From [Actinomadura] parvosata subsp. kistnae (lineage in GTDB: Bacteria; Actinomycetota; Actinomycetes; Streptosporangiales; Streptosporangiaceae): a stretch of 64,000 nt of DNA. The stretch is from assembly GCF_900323885.1 (NCBI RefSeq), contig NZ_OOHJ01000018.1, positions 1,165,001 to 1,229,000 on the forward strand, given 5' to 3'. Position 1 is the stretch's first letter. Each line of letters opens with the position of its first letter. Shown here one piece after another: positions 1 through 9,179 of the stretch. Position numbers and translations under genes: made by a program. The notes under the pieces are model-generated. The model saw nothing but the letters and a program-made list of their open reading frames with translations. It ran no database searches and was not told the DNA's origin.

Positions 1-170
1 ACTCAGGCCCACTCAGGTAATCAGGAGGTTCTTCCCTCCCCACCTGACCCTCAAACCTCGCCAACGCCTCCACGGATCGACAGCCAGAGGCAAGCCGTCG
101 GCAAGTCATCCGCAATCGTCCCTCGGTACGAAGTACGTACGAGCAGTCTGCGCTCACGGAGGTGGCCGAC

Positions 171-569
171 ATGACACGGTCGGAGTTCGACGACATTCGC
201 GCGTTCCTCGCCGACGAGGCGACGCACGCTGAAGACCTGCTTCGAGTCGCCAGGACTCTGATCGACGACCTGGAACACGCTCGCACGCGTGAGGCCGTCC
301 TGCGTACCCACTACCTGCGCCTGCTGACGGCGGCGCGGGCCACGGTCGCGGCCGAGATGGCGGACCTGCCTGACCCCCTGGCGTTCCTCAGGCAGGAGCT
401 GACCGATCGGGGGCAGCTGCCTGAGGACGGCGAGGCGGTGCAGCAGATCCTGTCCGACGCGCGCACGGCGGCCGCGTTGCTGGCCTACTTGGAGGCGACG
501 CCGAAGCCGCGTCCCCGGGAGATGCGCCTGCGGCGCTGCGTCGGCACCGGCCGCCGGCTCCCCCGCTGA
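171..569 (+). CDS. Hypothetical protein, 132 aa
   Basis: I do not recognise this family. The product is a soluble, largely helical, Leu/Ala/Arg-rich protein with an acidic N-terminal half (MTRSEFDDIRAFLADEAT) and a strongly basic tail ending GTGRRLPR. There is no signal peptide or membrane segment. I chose the ATG at 171 because GGAGGTGG lies about 6-8 nt upstream; an in-frame ATG at 162 sits inside that ribosome binding site. The gene is followed by about 150 nt of non-coding sequence. The helical pattern around residues 20-60 could form a coiled coil, but no function can be inferred. Confidence 0.6.
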   Translation: MTRSEFDDIRAFLADEATHAEDLLRVARTLIDDLEHARTREAVLRTHYLRLLTAARATVAAEMADLPDPLAFLRQELTDRGQLPEDGEAVQQILSDARTAAALLAYLEATPKPRPREMRLRRCVGTGRRLPR

Positions 570-723
570 GCCGGACCCGCCGCCTCATCGATCGGCCCGC
601 CCGGCCCGCCGCCTTAGCGATCGGCCCGACGGCGCGAACAAGCGGGACAAAGTTTCCGCACGCTGACGTCGCGACAACTTCGGGCATACCCACCCTTGGC
701 GGGCCGCCTGTAAGACTCCGCAT

Positions 724-912
724 ATGTGGCAGCGGGGGATGAACTGGACGGCAATCGTCGTGGTCGGGATATTCGGCGTGATGTGGGTCGGCATAGTGAT
801 TTATGCCGACCAGGGCTCACCGCTCTGGATGCGCATCGTCCAGGTCATCTTCGGCCTGTTCCTGCTCGCCTGGTCCGTACGCAAAGCGGTCACCCTGCTC
901 AGCAAGGCATGA
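724..912 (+). CDS. Small integral membrane protein, 62 aa
   Basis: A 62-residue protein with two hydrophobic segments: roughly residues 8-27 (TAIVVVGIFGVMWVGIVIY) and 37-55 (MRIVQVIFGLFLLAWSV), separated by a short polar turn and ending in a basic tail. An alternative start is the ATG at 739, preceded by GCGGGGG. It converges on kdpE with a 10-nt gap. Function unknown; it does not look like KdpF, which is shorter and precedes kdpA. Confidence 0.55.
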   Translation: MWQRGMNWTAIVVVGIFGVMWVGIVIYADQGSPLWMRIVQVIFGLFLLAWSVRKAVTLLSKA

Positions 913-922
913 ACCGCCGCCC

Positions 923-1591
923 CTAGGGCTGGAACCGGTACCCCATCCCCGGCTCGGTCAGCAGATGCACCGGGTGCGCCGGGTCCCGTTCGAGCTTGCG
1001 CCGTAGCTGGGCCATGTACTGGCGCAGGTAGTGCGTCTCCTTCAGGTAGGCGTCCCCCCAGACCTCGGTCAGGAGCTGGCGCTGGCTGATCAGCTTGCCG
1101 GGGTTGCGCAGCAGGATCTCCAGGAAGTGCCACTCGGTGGGCGTCAGGCGTACCCCGCCGGAGATCGTCTTGCTGCGGAGGTCGACGACGTGCTCGCCCA
1201 CCTGCACCGTCGCGCTCTCCTCGTCGTGTTGCCCCGTGCGGCGGGTCACGGCGCGCACGCGCGCGAGAAGCTCGTCGATGCTGAAGGGCTTGGTCACGTA
1301 GTCGTCGGCGCCGGCGTCGAGCGCGTCCACCTTGTCGGTGCTGTCGGCCCGGCCGGACAGCACGATGATCGGGATCGAGGTCCAGCCGCGCAGCCCCTGG
1401 ATGACCTCCACCCCGTCGAGATCGGGCAGCCCCAAGTCGAGGATGACGAGGTCGGGGTGCCAGTCGGCGGCCTGGCGCAGCGCCGTGCCGCCGTCGGGGG
1501 CGACCGCGACCTCGTACTGGCGCGCCGCGAGGTTGACCCGCAGGGCGCGCAGGATCTGGGGCTCGTCGTCCACCACGAGCACGCGGGTCAC
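923..1591 (-). CDS. kdpE: Response regulator KdpE
   Basis: An OmpR/PhoB-type response regulator that, with KdpD, controls the high-affinity potassium ATPase Kdp in families where this is known. The receiver domain (about 1-118) has the acidic pocket DD at residues 8-9, phospho-acceptor Asp52 in LVILDLGLPD and the conserved Lys in VTKPFS. A winged-helix DNA-binding domain fills residues 125-222. The GTG start overlaps the kdpD stop codon by 4 nt (GTGA), so the pair is probably translationally coupled. No kdpFABC genes are in this window, so the target operon must lie elsewhere or the pair has another role. Confidence 0.93.
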   Translation of the reverse strand: MTRVLVVDDEPQILRALRVNLAARQYEVAVAPDGGTALRQAADWHPDLVILDLGLPDLDGVEVIQGLRGWTSIPIIVLSGRADSTDKVDALDAGADDYVTKPFSIDELLARVRAVTRRTGQHDEESATVQVGEHVVDLRSKTISGGVRLTPTEWHFLEILLRNPGKLISQRQLLTEVWGDAYLKETHYLRQYMAQLRRKLERDPAHPVHLLTEPGMGYRFQP

Positions 1592-4137
1592 GTGGCCCGC
1601 CGCAGCGAGACGGTCATGGTGAGTCCTCCTCCGGGCGTGTCCTCAGGGACGAGCGTGCCGCCCATCGCCTCGGTCAGGCCGCGCGAGAGCGCCAGGCCCA
1701 GCCCGACTCCCGTGTGGTTGTCGCGATCCCCGAGCCGCTGGAACGGCAGGAACACCCTTTCATGCGCCTCGGGCGGTATGCCGGGGCCCCTGTCGATGAC
1801 GCGGATCTCGACGCGGTCGCCGTGCCAGCTCGCCCCGACCCGTACGGGACGGCCGGCCGGGCTGTGGCGGACGGCGTTGGCGACCAGGTTGACGAGCACC
1901 CGCTCCAGGAGCGCGGGGTCGGCCATGACCTCGGGCGTGCCGGGCGGGATCTCAGTCACGACACGGCCGGGCGGCGGGCCGAGGTCGTCCACGGCGTGCG
2001 GGAGGACGTCCTCGATGGCGACGGGTTCGAGGGTGACGCCGAGGACGCCGGCCTGGAGGCGGCTCATGTCGAGCAGGTTCGACACCAGCCGGCTCAGCTT
2101 GATCAGCGATTCGTCGGCGGTGGCGAGCAGCTCGGCGCGGTCCTCGTCCGACCAGGTGACGTCGGTGCTGCGCAGGCTCTCCACCGCCGCTCGGGCGGAG
2201 GCGAGCGGAGTGCGCAGGTCGTGGCCCACGGCGGCGAGCAGCGCCGTCCGCATGCGGTCGGCCTCGGCCAGCGGCCCAGCGCGGTCGGCGGCCTCCCGCA
2301 GCCGCTGTTGCCGCAGCGCGACCGCCGCCTCCGCCGCGAACGCCTCCAGCACCCGCCGGTCGCTCACCTCCAGCGGGCGCCCGCGCGCCGCCAGCACCAG
2401 CCGGTCGTCGATCACCACGTCGTGGTCGGCCGTGCCGGGGCTCGTGGCGGGCATTCCCCCCGAAGTCGCCACGACCCGCCAGTCGCCGGACGATCCCGCT
2501 TCGTCCAAGCCCCGCTGAGGCTCCGGGTCCCGTTCAAGCTCCGAGCCCCGTTCGGGTTCCGGGCCTCGTTCCAGCAGGGTCACCGCGGACAGCCCGAACG
2601 TCTCGCGCATGCGCGCCAGCAGCGACGGCAGCGCCGACTCGCCGCGCAGCACGTGGCCCGCCAGCGTGGACAGCACCTCGGCGTCGGCCCGCGACCGCGC
2701 CGCCTCCCTGCTGCGCCGGGCCGCCAGGTCGACGACCGTGCTCACCATGGCCGCCACCAGCACGAAGATGGCCAGCGCGAGCACGTTCTCCGGCTCGGCG
2801 ATCGTCAGGGTGTGCAGCGGCGGCGTGAAGAACCAGTTGAGCAGCCCGAACCCGAGCACCGCCGCGGTCAGCGCCGGCCACATGCCGCCCGTCAGCGCCA
2901 CCGCCACGACGAGCAGCAGGAAGAGCAGGATCTCGCTGGGCAGCGTCAGGCCCGCCGGCCGGACGGCGGCCGTGAGCAGCGGCATCCCGAGCAGCGCCAG
3001 CGCCCAGCCGGACAGCCGGCGCCGGCCCGTCAGCGCGGCGCCGGACCGCGCCCGGTCGCGGCCCTTCGCGATCGCCTCGTGCGGCACGATGTGCACGTCG
3101 ATCGAGCCCGCGAGTGCGGCCGTCGTCACCCCCACGCCTCGTGTGAGGGGCCGGCGTCTGCGGGAGGCGCCGAGGACGAGCTGGGTGGCGTTCGCGCCAC
3201 GGGCGAACTCGAGCAGCGCCCGCGGCACGTCGTGCCCGACCACCTGGTGGTACGTCCCGCCCAGGCCCTCGACGAGGGCACGCTGGCGTACCAGATGGGC
3301 CGGGTCTGCCTTGGTGGTCAGGCCGTCGGCGCTGGTGATGTGCACGGCGAGCAGGTCGGCGCCCTTGCCTCTGGCCGCGATGCGCGCGGCCCGCCGGACG
3401 AGCGTGTCGCCCTCGGGACCGCCCGTCAGCGCGACGACCACGCGCTCGCGCGCCTCCCACGTGCCGGCGATGGCGTGGTCGGTGCGGTAGCGGCCGAGCT
3501 GTTCGTCCACCTTGTCCGCCACCCAGAGCAGGGCGAGCTCCCGCAGAGCGGTCAGGTTGCCGACGCGGAAGTAGTTGGCGAGCGCGGCGTCGACGCGTTC
3601 GGGCAGGTAGACGTTGCCGTGCGCCAGCCGGCGGCGCAGCGCCTCGGGCGCCATGTCGACCAGCTCGATCTGGTCGGCCCCGCGCACCACCTCGTCGGGC
3701 ACGGTCTCGCGCTGCGGCACCCCGGTGATCCGCTCGACGACGTCGTTCAGCGATTCGAGGTGCTGGATGTTGACGGTGGAGACGACGTCGATGCCGGCGT
3801 CGAGGATCTCCTCGACGTCCTGCCAGCGCTTGGCGTTGCGGGAGCCGGGGACGTTCGTGTGGGCGAGCTCGTCGATGAGGGCGAGCGCGGGTGCGCGCGC
3901 GATGACGGCGTCGGGGTCGAGCTCGGTGAACGTCGTGCCGCGGTACGTCATGCCGCGCCGCGGCACGATCTCCAGCCCGTCGAGGAGGGCGGCGGTGCGG
4001 GCGCGGCCGTGGGTCTCGACGAAGCCCACGACCACGTCCTTGCCCCGCTCGCGGGCGCGCCGCGCCTCGCTCAGCATGGCGTACGTCTTGCCCACCCCGG
4101 GCGCCGCACCCAGGTAGACGCGCAGCCGCCCTCTCAT
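1588..4137 (-). CDS. kdpD: Sensor histidine kinase KdpD
   Basis: Membrane histidine kinase for potassium/osmotic signalling, partner of KdpE. It has an N-terminal KdpD sensor domain with Walker A motif GAAPGVGKT at residues 10-18, then a universal-stress-like domain (about 230-355), four transmembrane helices (about 375-480), a GAF-like region, a HisKA domain with His639 in GHDLRTPLAS, and an ATPase domain with NLVANAVRHSP and DRGPGIPP. At 849 aa it is close to the usual 850-900. Inside the GAF-like region an acidic stretch (ERGPEPERGSELERDPEP) is a short in-frame repeat, possibly a minisatellite expansion. The N-terminus lies 9 nt from the globin gene, so the three genes may form one operon. 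Confidence 0.93.
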   Translation of the reverse strand: MRGRLRVYLGAAPGVGKTYAMLSEARRARERGKDVVVGFVETHGRARTAALLDGLEIVPRRGMTYRGTTFTELDPDAVIARAPALALIDELAHTNVPGSRNAKRWQDVEEILDAGIDVVSTVNIQHLESLNDVVERITGVPQRETVPDEVVRGADQIELVDMAPEALRRRLAHGNVYLPERVDAALANYFRVGNLTALRELALLWVADKVDEQLGRYRTDHAIAGTWEARERVVVALTGGPEGDTLVRRAARIAARGKGADLLAVHITSADGLTTKADPAHLVRQRALVEGLGGTYHQVVGHDVPRALLEFARGANATQLVLGASRRRRPLTRGVGVTTAALAGSIDVHIVPHEAIAKGRDRARSGAALTGRRRLSGWALALLGMPLLTAAVRPAGLTLPSEILLFLLLVVAVALTGGMWPALTAAVLGFGLLNWFFTPPLHTLTIAEPENVLALAIFVLVAAMVSTVVDLAARRSREAARSRADAEVLSTLAGHVLRGESALPSLLARMRETFGLSAVTLLERGPEPERGSELERDPEPQRGLDEAGSSGDWRVVATSGGMPATSPGTADHDVVIDDRLVLAARGRPLEVSDRRVLEAFAAEAAVALRQQRLREAADRAGPLAEADRMRTALLAAVGHDLRTPLASARAAVESLRSTDVTWSDEDRAELLATADESLIKLSRLVSNLLDMSRLQAGVLGVTLEPVAIEDVLPHAVDDLGPPPGRVVTEIPPGTPEVMADPALLERVLVNLVANAVRHSPAGRPVRVGASWHGDRVEIRVIDRGPGIPPEAHERVFLPFQRLGDRDNHTGVGLGLALSRGLTEAMGGTLVPEDTPGGGLTMTVSLRRAT

Positions 4138-4146
4138 TCCTCCAGG

Positions 4147-4614
4147 TTACGGCTGGTACGGCGGCGCGACCCCCCACCCCCAGCGCGGCACCGGGGCCTC
4201 CTGCGGCGGCGTCGCCCCTGGCTGCGAGTTGTGCACGGCCAGCTTGGTGCCCCATTCGATGTAGCTGACGAACGCGGCCCGGAACTCGGGATCGTCGGGC
4301 AACCCCGCCTCGTCGGCGGCGTCCATGAGCAGGCTCACCCATCGGCGGCGCTGCGGCTCGGTGATCGCCTTGCCGAGGTGGTGGCGGAGCATGTTGGGGT
4401 AGCCGCCGCGTTCGGTCGTGTAGCTGTCGGGGCCGCCGAAGACCTCGCTCAGCCACATCGCGACGTGCCGCGGGTGATCCGGGTCCATGTGCGCGAACAG
4501 CGGCCCGATCAGGTCGTCCTTGACGACGCTGCGGTAGAACACCTCGGTCAGCCGCTGGAAAGCCTCGGTGCCGCCCGCCCACTCGTACAGCGTCGGCACT
4601 GCCTCATCCGTCAT
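4147..4614 (-). CDS. glbO: Group II truncated haemoglobin (GlbO-like)
   Basis: A truncated haem globin of the trHbO group, binding oxygen or nitric oxide in the cytosol. Family hallmarks are FYRSVVKDDLIGPLF near residues 27-41, the proximal-His region MLRHHLGKAITEPQRRRW near residues 75-93, and a C-terminal WGVAPPYQP tail typical of actinobacterial GlbO. At 155 aa it is slightly longer than the 125-135 aa core because of that tail. It lies directly upstream of kdpD on the same strand. Confidence 0.88.
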   Translation of the reverse strand: MTDEAVPTLYEWAGGTEAFQRLTEVFYRSVVKDDLIGPLFAHMDPDHPRHVAMWLSEVFGGPDSYTTERGGYPNMLRHHLGKAITEPQRRRWVSLLMDAADEAGLPDDPEFRAAFVSYIEWGTKLAVHNSQPGATPPQEAPVPRWGWGVAPPYQP

Positions 4615-4665
4615 GTAATCATGTAATCAGCCGCTGCTGCGGCCGACAAGCCCGATGACATACGA

Positions 4666-4706
4666 AAAAGTCCCCGGCCGCCGGATGAACCGGCGACCGG
4701 GGACTT
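4666..4706 (-). terminator. Rho-independent terminator of first fMet tRNA
   Basis: Read on the minus strand, AAAGTCCCCGG pairs with CCGGGGACTTTTT through an inner GCCGG/CCGGC stem and ends in a T-run. It begins a few nt after the CCA end of the tRNA at 4711-4787. Confidence 0.85.
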
Positions 4707-4710
4707 TCCT

Positions 4711-4787
4711 TGGTAGCGGGGACAGGATTTGAACCTGCGACCTCTGGGTTATGAGCCCAGCGAGCTACCGAACTGCTCCACCCCGCG
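4711..4787 (-). tRNA. tRNA-fMet (CAU), initiator, copy 1
   Basis: A 77-nt tRNA with encoded CCA. The anticodon loop is CTCATAA. It is an initiator: position 1 (C) does not pair with position 72 (T), and the anticodon stem carries three consecutive G-C pairs (CTGGG/CCCAG). Position 65 is T, giving a G-T wobble at the base of the T-stem. Confidence 0.95.
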
Positions 4788-4856
4788 TCGGTGTGTCAGT
4801 ACTTACTATACAGGCTGTCGAGCAGTGCGCGAACCAGTCATCCGCCCACCACAAGC

Positions 4857-4892
4857 GAAAGCCCGGGTCTCCGTTTCCGGATTCCCGGGCCT
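4857..4892 (-). terminator. Rho-independent terminator of second fMet tRNA
   Basis: The minus strand reads GCCCGGGAATCCG, a 3-nt AAA loop, then CGGAGACCCGGGC followed by TTTCG. It lies between the two tRNA genes, so each tRNA is probably a separate transcription unit. Confidence 0.75.
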
Positions 4893-4897
4893 CTACC

Positions 4898-4974
4898 TGG
4901 TAGCGGGGGCAGGATTTGAACCTGCGACCTCTGGGTTATGAGCCCAGCGAGCTACCGAACTGCTCCACCCCGCG
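4898..4974 (-). tRNA. tRNA-fMet (CAU), initiator, copy 2
   Basis: Nearly identical to the copy at 4711-4787. The only difference seen is position 65 (C here, T there), which makes a standard G-C pair at the base of the T-stem. It has the same C1/T72 mismatch and GGG/CCC anticodon stem that mark initiator tRNAs. Confidence 0.95.
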
Positions 4975-5030
4975 TCGCTTGTGCCTTTGTAGGCTACCGG
5001 GCGGCGCGGGGCGAGCGCAAATCGAAAGCG

Positions 5031-8027
5031 TCAAGAGGTCGTGCTCGTAGGCGATGGCGACGCCGACTGTGACGCCGACGGTGACGCCGACGGTGACGCC
5101 GACGCTGAGGGCGATGCCGACGGCGAAGCGCTGGGCGAGGCGGACGGTGACGGCGTCGCAGCCGGCTGCTGCGCGTTCGCCCCCTCCAGCGCCTGCAGCG
5201 CCTCCTCCAGCCGCTTCTGGGCGTCGCCGTAGGCGTCCCAGTCGGGCGGGCTGGCCTGCAGCGCCTTCTGCGCGTCCGCGTAGGCCTTCTTGGCGTTGGA
5301 GATCGCCGTGTTGAGGGCCGAGTTGGACGTGTTGGGCTGGGCCTGTTGCTGATCGCTCGGTTGTTGCTGCTGTTGCTCGCCGCCGAAGACCTCGGCGAGC
5401 GCCTCCTCCAGCGTGCGGGCCACACCGATCTTGCTGCCGAACGACACCAGGACCCGCTGCAGGATCGGGTACGGCTCCTGCCCGCCGCCCGCGGTCACCT
5501 GGATGTACACCGGCTCGATGTAGACCAGGCCGCCCGCGTACGGGAGCGTGAGCAGGTTTCCGTAACGGACCGACGAGGCGCCCACGCCCAGCAGGTTCAG
5601 CTCACCGGCGAAGCGGCTCTGGAACGCGTTCTGGGCCTGACCGGGGCCGGGGATGGGAGTGGCGGACGGCGGCATCCGCAGGATGCGCATCCGGCCGTAC
5701 TCGGGCCCGGCCGTCGAGTTGACCGCCATGAACGCCGCCAGGTTCGGGCCCTGCCGGGGCACGAACGTCGTGGTCAGCGAGAACGCCGGCGTGTTGGTGC
5801 CCGGCATCGTGGTGGTCAGGTAGTAGGGCGGCTGCTTGATGTTCTTGTCGCCCTGGGTCGGGTCGCCGGGGACGTTCCAGACGTCCTGGCCGCCGTAGAA
5901 GGCGCCCGGGTCGGTGATGTGGTAGCGCGACAGCGTGAAGCGCTGCACCTTGAACAGGTCTTCCGGGTAGCGCACGTGCTGGCGCAGGTCGGCGCTCATC
6001 TCGGAGGCCGGGCTGATGACGCCGGGGAAGGCGCTGCTCCAGGTCTTGAGCAGCGGGTCGTTGGCGTCCCACGCGTACAGCTTGACCGTGCCGTCGTAGG
6101 CGTCGACCGTGGCCTTGACGCTGTTGCGGATGTAGTTGATCTTGTCGCTCGGCTGCTGCGCGATGACGCGGCGGTCGGTGGAGGTGTCGCGCGTCATGTC
6201 GCCGAGGCTCTGGCTCTGCGCGTACGGGTAGTCGTTCGACGTCGTGTACCCGTCGACGATCCACTGGATCCGGCCGTCGACGATCGCCGGGTAGGGGTTG
6301 CCGTCGAGCGTGAGGAACGGCGCGACCTTCTCGACCCGGTCACGCGGGTTGCGCACGTACAGGATCTTGGAGGCGTCGTTGATGTCGCCCGACAGGACGA
6401 TGTTCGCCTCGCTGTACTTGGCCGCGTACAGGAGCCGGTTGAAGAACGAGCCGACGGGCACGCCGCCCTTGCCGGTGTAGGTGGTGTTCTTCTGGCCCGT
6501 GCCGCCGGTCTCCGGGTAGTCGAGCTCCTGCGGGTTATTGGGGTCGCCGCCCGCGATCACGTACTCGGAGGCCGACTCGTTCTCGCCGAAGTAGATGCGC
6601 GATTCCTTGAGCTTGGTGCTGTCGACCAGCGGGCCGGTGACCGGCATGTCCTTGGCGTCGTACGCGGGCAGACCGCTGGAGTCGACCTGGTTGCCCGGCG
6701 CGGCGACGAAGCCGTAGCCGTGGGTGTACTTCAGGACGCGGTTGATCCAGTTGTTCTGCTCGGTGGGCGGCCCGGTCAGCTCGCGCACGCCGACGATGTG
6801 GTCGACGGGCTTGCCGGAGCTGTCGGGGTAGCGGTCGACGTCGAGCGGGTCGGCGAAGCTGTAGAAGCCTCTGATGCGCTGCGTCTGCTCGTAGGTGGAG
6901 CCGAGCAGCGCCGGGTCGAGCAGGCGCACGCCGGAGACGGAGGTGTCGCCGTTGGCCTGCACCTTGGCCGGGTCGGCCTGCGCGTTGTAGGTCTCGACCT
7001 CGACCTTGTCGATGTTGTACGCCTCGCGCGTGGCCTGGATGTTGCGCTGGATGTAGGCCGACTCCTTGCCCTGCTGGTTGGGCTTGACCTGGAACTGCTC
7101 GACCAGCGCCGGGTAGACGCCGCCGATCAGGATGGCCGAGAGCACGAGCAGGCCGAAGGAGACGCCGGGCAGCATGCCGCCGGGCCGGAACACGCCGGCG
7201 AAGAACAGCGCGGCGCAGATCAGCGCGATGATCGCGAGGATGGTCTTGGCCGGCAGGACGGCGTTGACGTCGGTGTAGGAGGCGCCGTGCACGTAGCCGC
7301 GGTCGGAGAAGACCAGGCCGAACCGGTCGACCCAGTAGGCGATGGCCTTGAGCAGCACGAAGATGCCCAGCAGGACCGACAGGTGGATGCGGGCCGCCTT
7401 GGAGGCGTGCACGCCGGGCGACTGCAGCCGGAAGCCGCCGTACAGGTAGTGGGTGATCGCCGCCAGGACGATCGAGATGATCACGGCGGTGAACAGGAAG
7501 TTCAGCACCATCCGGATGAACGGATAGTCGAACATGAAGAACGAGATGTCCATCCCGAACAACTTGTCCGTCTTGCCGAACGAGGCGCCGTTGCTGAACT
7601 CGAGCCACGTCTTCCACTGGCCCGCGAAGGAGGAGCCGGAGAAGATGGCGAGCAGCCCCATGCCGACAATGAAGATCAGCTTTCGGTGGGGGTCGAGCGC
7701 CATGCGATAGCGGTCGGCTCCGCTGCCACCACCGAAGATCGCCGGCCCGAACATGGGCCGCGTCTTGAACGCCAGCAACATGTTGCCGCCGGCGATGCCG
7801 ACCATCAGCAGCGCTCCGACCACGAACAGCACGATCTGGGTCAGCACCATGCCGCTGAAGACCGCGGTGAAGCCGGTCGAGTCGTACCACAGATAATCGG
7901 TATAAATGCCGGAAAATAGGAAGAACAGCGCCACGATCGCCACGAGAGCGATCGCCACAGGCAGAAGCAGTCGCGGTCGGCGGGGCAAGCGCATCGCCCT
8001 ACCGGCTCCTGGGGTCCGGAAGCTCAA
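5031..8027 (-). CDS. UPF0182 family membrane protein
   Basis: Large integral membrane protein of the UPF0182 family (M. tuberculosis Rv3193c type); biochemical role unknown. About seven hydrophobic helices occupy the first 330 residues, starting LLLPVAIALVAIVALFFLF. A long extracytoplasmic domain follows (about 340-890), then a Gln-rich stretch (GGEQQQQQPSDQQQAQ) and a Pro/Ser/Ala repeat tail (PSPSASPSASPSASPS). I chose the TTG at 8027 because GAGGGG lies 6 nt upstream; a second TTG at 8033 is possible. The tail is encoded by a simple repeat (5040-5160) and probably varies in length between strains. Confidence 0.9.
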   Translation of the reverse strand: MSFRTPGAGRAMRLPRRPRLLLPVAIALVAIVALFFLFSGIYTDYLWYDSTGFTAVFSGMVLTQIVLFVVGALLMVGIAGGNMLLAFKTRPMFGPAIFGGGSGADRYRMALDPHRKLIFIVGMGLLAIFSGSSFAGQWKTWLEFSNGASFGKTDKLFGMDISFFMFDYPFIRMVLNFLFTAVIISIVLAAITHYLYGGFRLQSPGVHASKAARIHLSVLLGIFVLLKAIAYWVDRFGLVFSDRGYVHGASYTDVNAVLPAKTILAIIALICAALFFAGVFRPGGMLPGVSFGLLVLSAILIGGVYPALVEQFQVKPNQQGKESAYIQRNIQATREAYNIDKVEVETYNAQADPAKVQANGDTSVSGVRLLDPALLGSTYEQTQRIRGFYSFADPLDVDRYPDSSGKPVDHIVGVRELTGPPTEQNNWINRVLKYTHGYGFVAAPGNQVDSSGLPAYDAKDMPVTGPLVDSTKLKESRIYFGENESASEYVIAGGDPNNPQELDYPETGGTGQKNTTYTGKGGVPVGSFFNRLLYAAKYSEANIVLSGDINDASKILYVRNPRDRVEKVAPFLTLDGNPYPAIVDGRIQWIVDGYTTSNDYPYAQSQSLGDMTRDTSTDRRVIAQQPSDKINYIRNSVKATVDAYDGTVKLYAWDANDPLLKTWSSAFPGVISPASEMSADLRQHVRYPEDLFKVQRFTLSRYHITDPGAFYGGQDVWNVPGDPTQGDKNIKQPPYYLTTTMPGTNTPAFSLTTTFVPRQGPNLAAFMAVNSTAGPEYGRMRILRMPPSATPIPGPGQAQNAFQSRFAGELNLLGVGASSVRYGNLLTLPYAGGLVYIEPVYIQVTAGGGQEPYPILQRVLVSFGSKIGVARTLEEALAEVFGGEQQQQQPSDQQQAQPNTSNSALNTAISNAKKAYADAQKALQASPPDWDAYGDAQKRLEEALQALEGANAQQPAATPSPSASPSASPSASPSASASPSASPSASQSASPSPTSTTS

Positions 8028-8122
8028 GGCCAACCCCTCGTCGTAATGAAAAACGGTCCGTGTCTGGCAACCTACACCGCTGTGCCAGCCGTACGGCTAA
8101 CGCACGACGATCGCCAGAAGTT

Positions 8123-9169
8123 TCATCCGGCCTCGCACGAGGGCACTTCGCCCTTGCCCGTGCGCAGCGCGTCGAGCGCGAGCACCGCCTGGTGCAGCGT
8201 GTCGGCCCTGACCAGCCGCAGGCCGTCGGGGACGGCGTTGAGCGCCTCCGCGCAGTTGCCCGGCGGGGTCAGGAAGACGGTGGCGCCGGAGTCTTTGGCA
8301 CCGATCATCTTCTGCGCGATGCCGCCGATCGCGCCCACCTCGCCCGTCGGCTGGATGGTGCCGGTGCCGGCGATCTTCTTGCCGCCGGTCAGCTCGCCCG
8401 GCGTCAGCTTGTCGAGTATGCCGAGGGAGAACATCAGCCCCGCGCTGGGCCCGCCGACGTCGCCGACGTTGATGTCGACGTCGAACGGGAACTTGAACTT
8501 GGGGCCCATGGTCAGGCCGACGATCGTCTGCCCCTTGGGCCCGGCCACGGTCTGCAGGGTGACGTCGAGCTTCTTGCCGCCGCGCACGATGCCCAGCACG
8601 ACGCTCTCGCCCGGCTTGTGCGCCTTGACCGCCTGCTGGACGGCGTCGGAATCCTTCGTCGGCTTGCCGTCGACGGCGGTGATCTCGTCGTCCTTCTGCA
8701 CCTTGCCGTCGGCCGGCTTGCCCTTCTCCGTGGACAGCACCCCCACGCCCACCGAGTAGGGGATCTTCAGCTCGGTCAGCGCGGCGGCGGTCGCGGAGTC
8801 TTGGGAGTTCGACATCTCGACGACGTTCTCCTCCTCGACCTCCTCCGCGTCGCGGCCGGGAGCGAAGATCGCCTCCTGCGGCACCACCGCCACCGTCGGG
8901 TCGAGCCAGCCGCGCAGCGCCGTCAGCAGGTCGATCTGGGCGGCCGGGCCGCCCTGGTAGGCCACCGTCACCAGGTTCAGCGCGCCGCTGGTCGGGTAGG
9001 TCTGCCTGCCCTTGATGGAGATCACGGGCTTCTTGTCGACCTCGCCGATCGTGTTCTCCGTGGGGCCCGGGCTCAGCACGACGTACGGGACCGGGCGGAA
9101 CGCGCCGATCACCCCGAGCGCGAGCACGAGGAAACCCGCGATCAGCAGGGTCAGGGCGCGTCGTGACAT
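8123..9169 (-). CDS. Secreted/anchored PDZ and Lon-type (S16) protease
   Basis: YlbL-like protease (Rv3194c type). An N-terminal membrane anchor (LTLLIAGFLVLALGVIGAF, residues 7-25) is followed by an extracytoplasmic region, a PDZ domain (about 135-215) and a Lon-like proteolytic domain. The Ser/Lys dyad is visible: Ser in GGPSAGLMFSLGIL and Lys in GIAQKMIGA. Targets are unknown in this organism. It sits 95 nt downstream, in transcription order, of nothing shared with the UPF0182 gene except strand; moaE precedes it by 10 nt. Confidence 0.9.
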   Translation of the reverse strand: MSRRALTLLIAGFLVLALGVIGAFRPVPYVVLSPGPTENTIGEVDKKPVISIKGRQTYPTSGALNLVTVAYQGGPAAQIDLLTALRGWLDPTVAVVPQEAIFAPGRDAEEVEEENVVEMSNSQDSATAAALTELKIPYSVGVGVLSTEKGKPADGKVQKDDEITAVDGKPTKDSDAVQQAVKAHKPGESVVLGIVRGGKKLDVTLQTVAGPKGQTIVGLTMGPKFKFPFDVDINVGDVGGPSAGLMFSLGILDKLTPGELTGGKKIAGTGTIQPTGEVGAIGGIAQKMIGAKDSGATVFLTPPGNCAEALNAVPDGLRLVRADTLHQAVLALDALRTGKGEVPSCEAG

Positions 9170-9179
9170 GTCGATGAGC

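Noticed and set aside
724..912. KdpF
   Set aside because: Opposite strand to kdpDE, two helices rather than one, and no kdpA follows.
1714..4626. A 970-residue open frame opposite kdpD
   Set aside because: Antisense to a gene with clear catalytic motifs; composition is His/Arg/Gly-rich as expected for a high-GC shadow frame.
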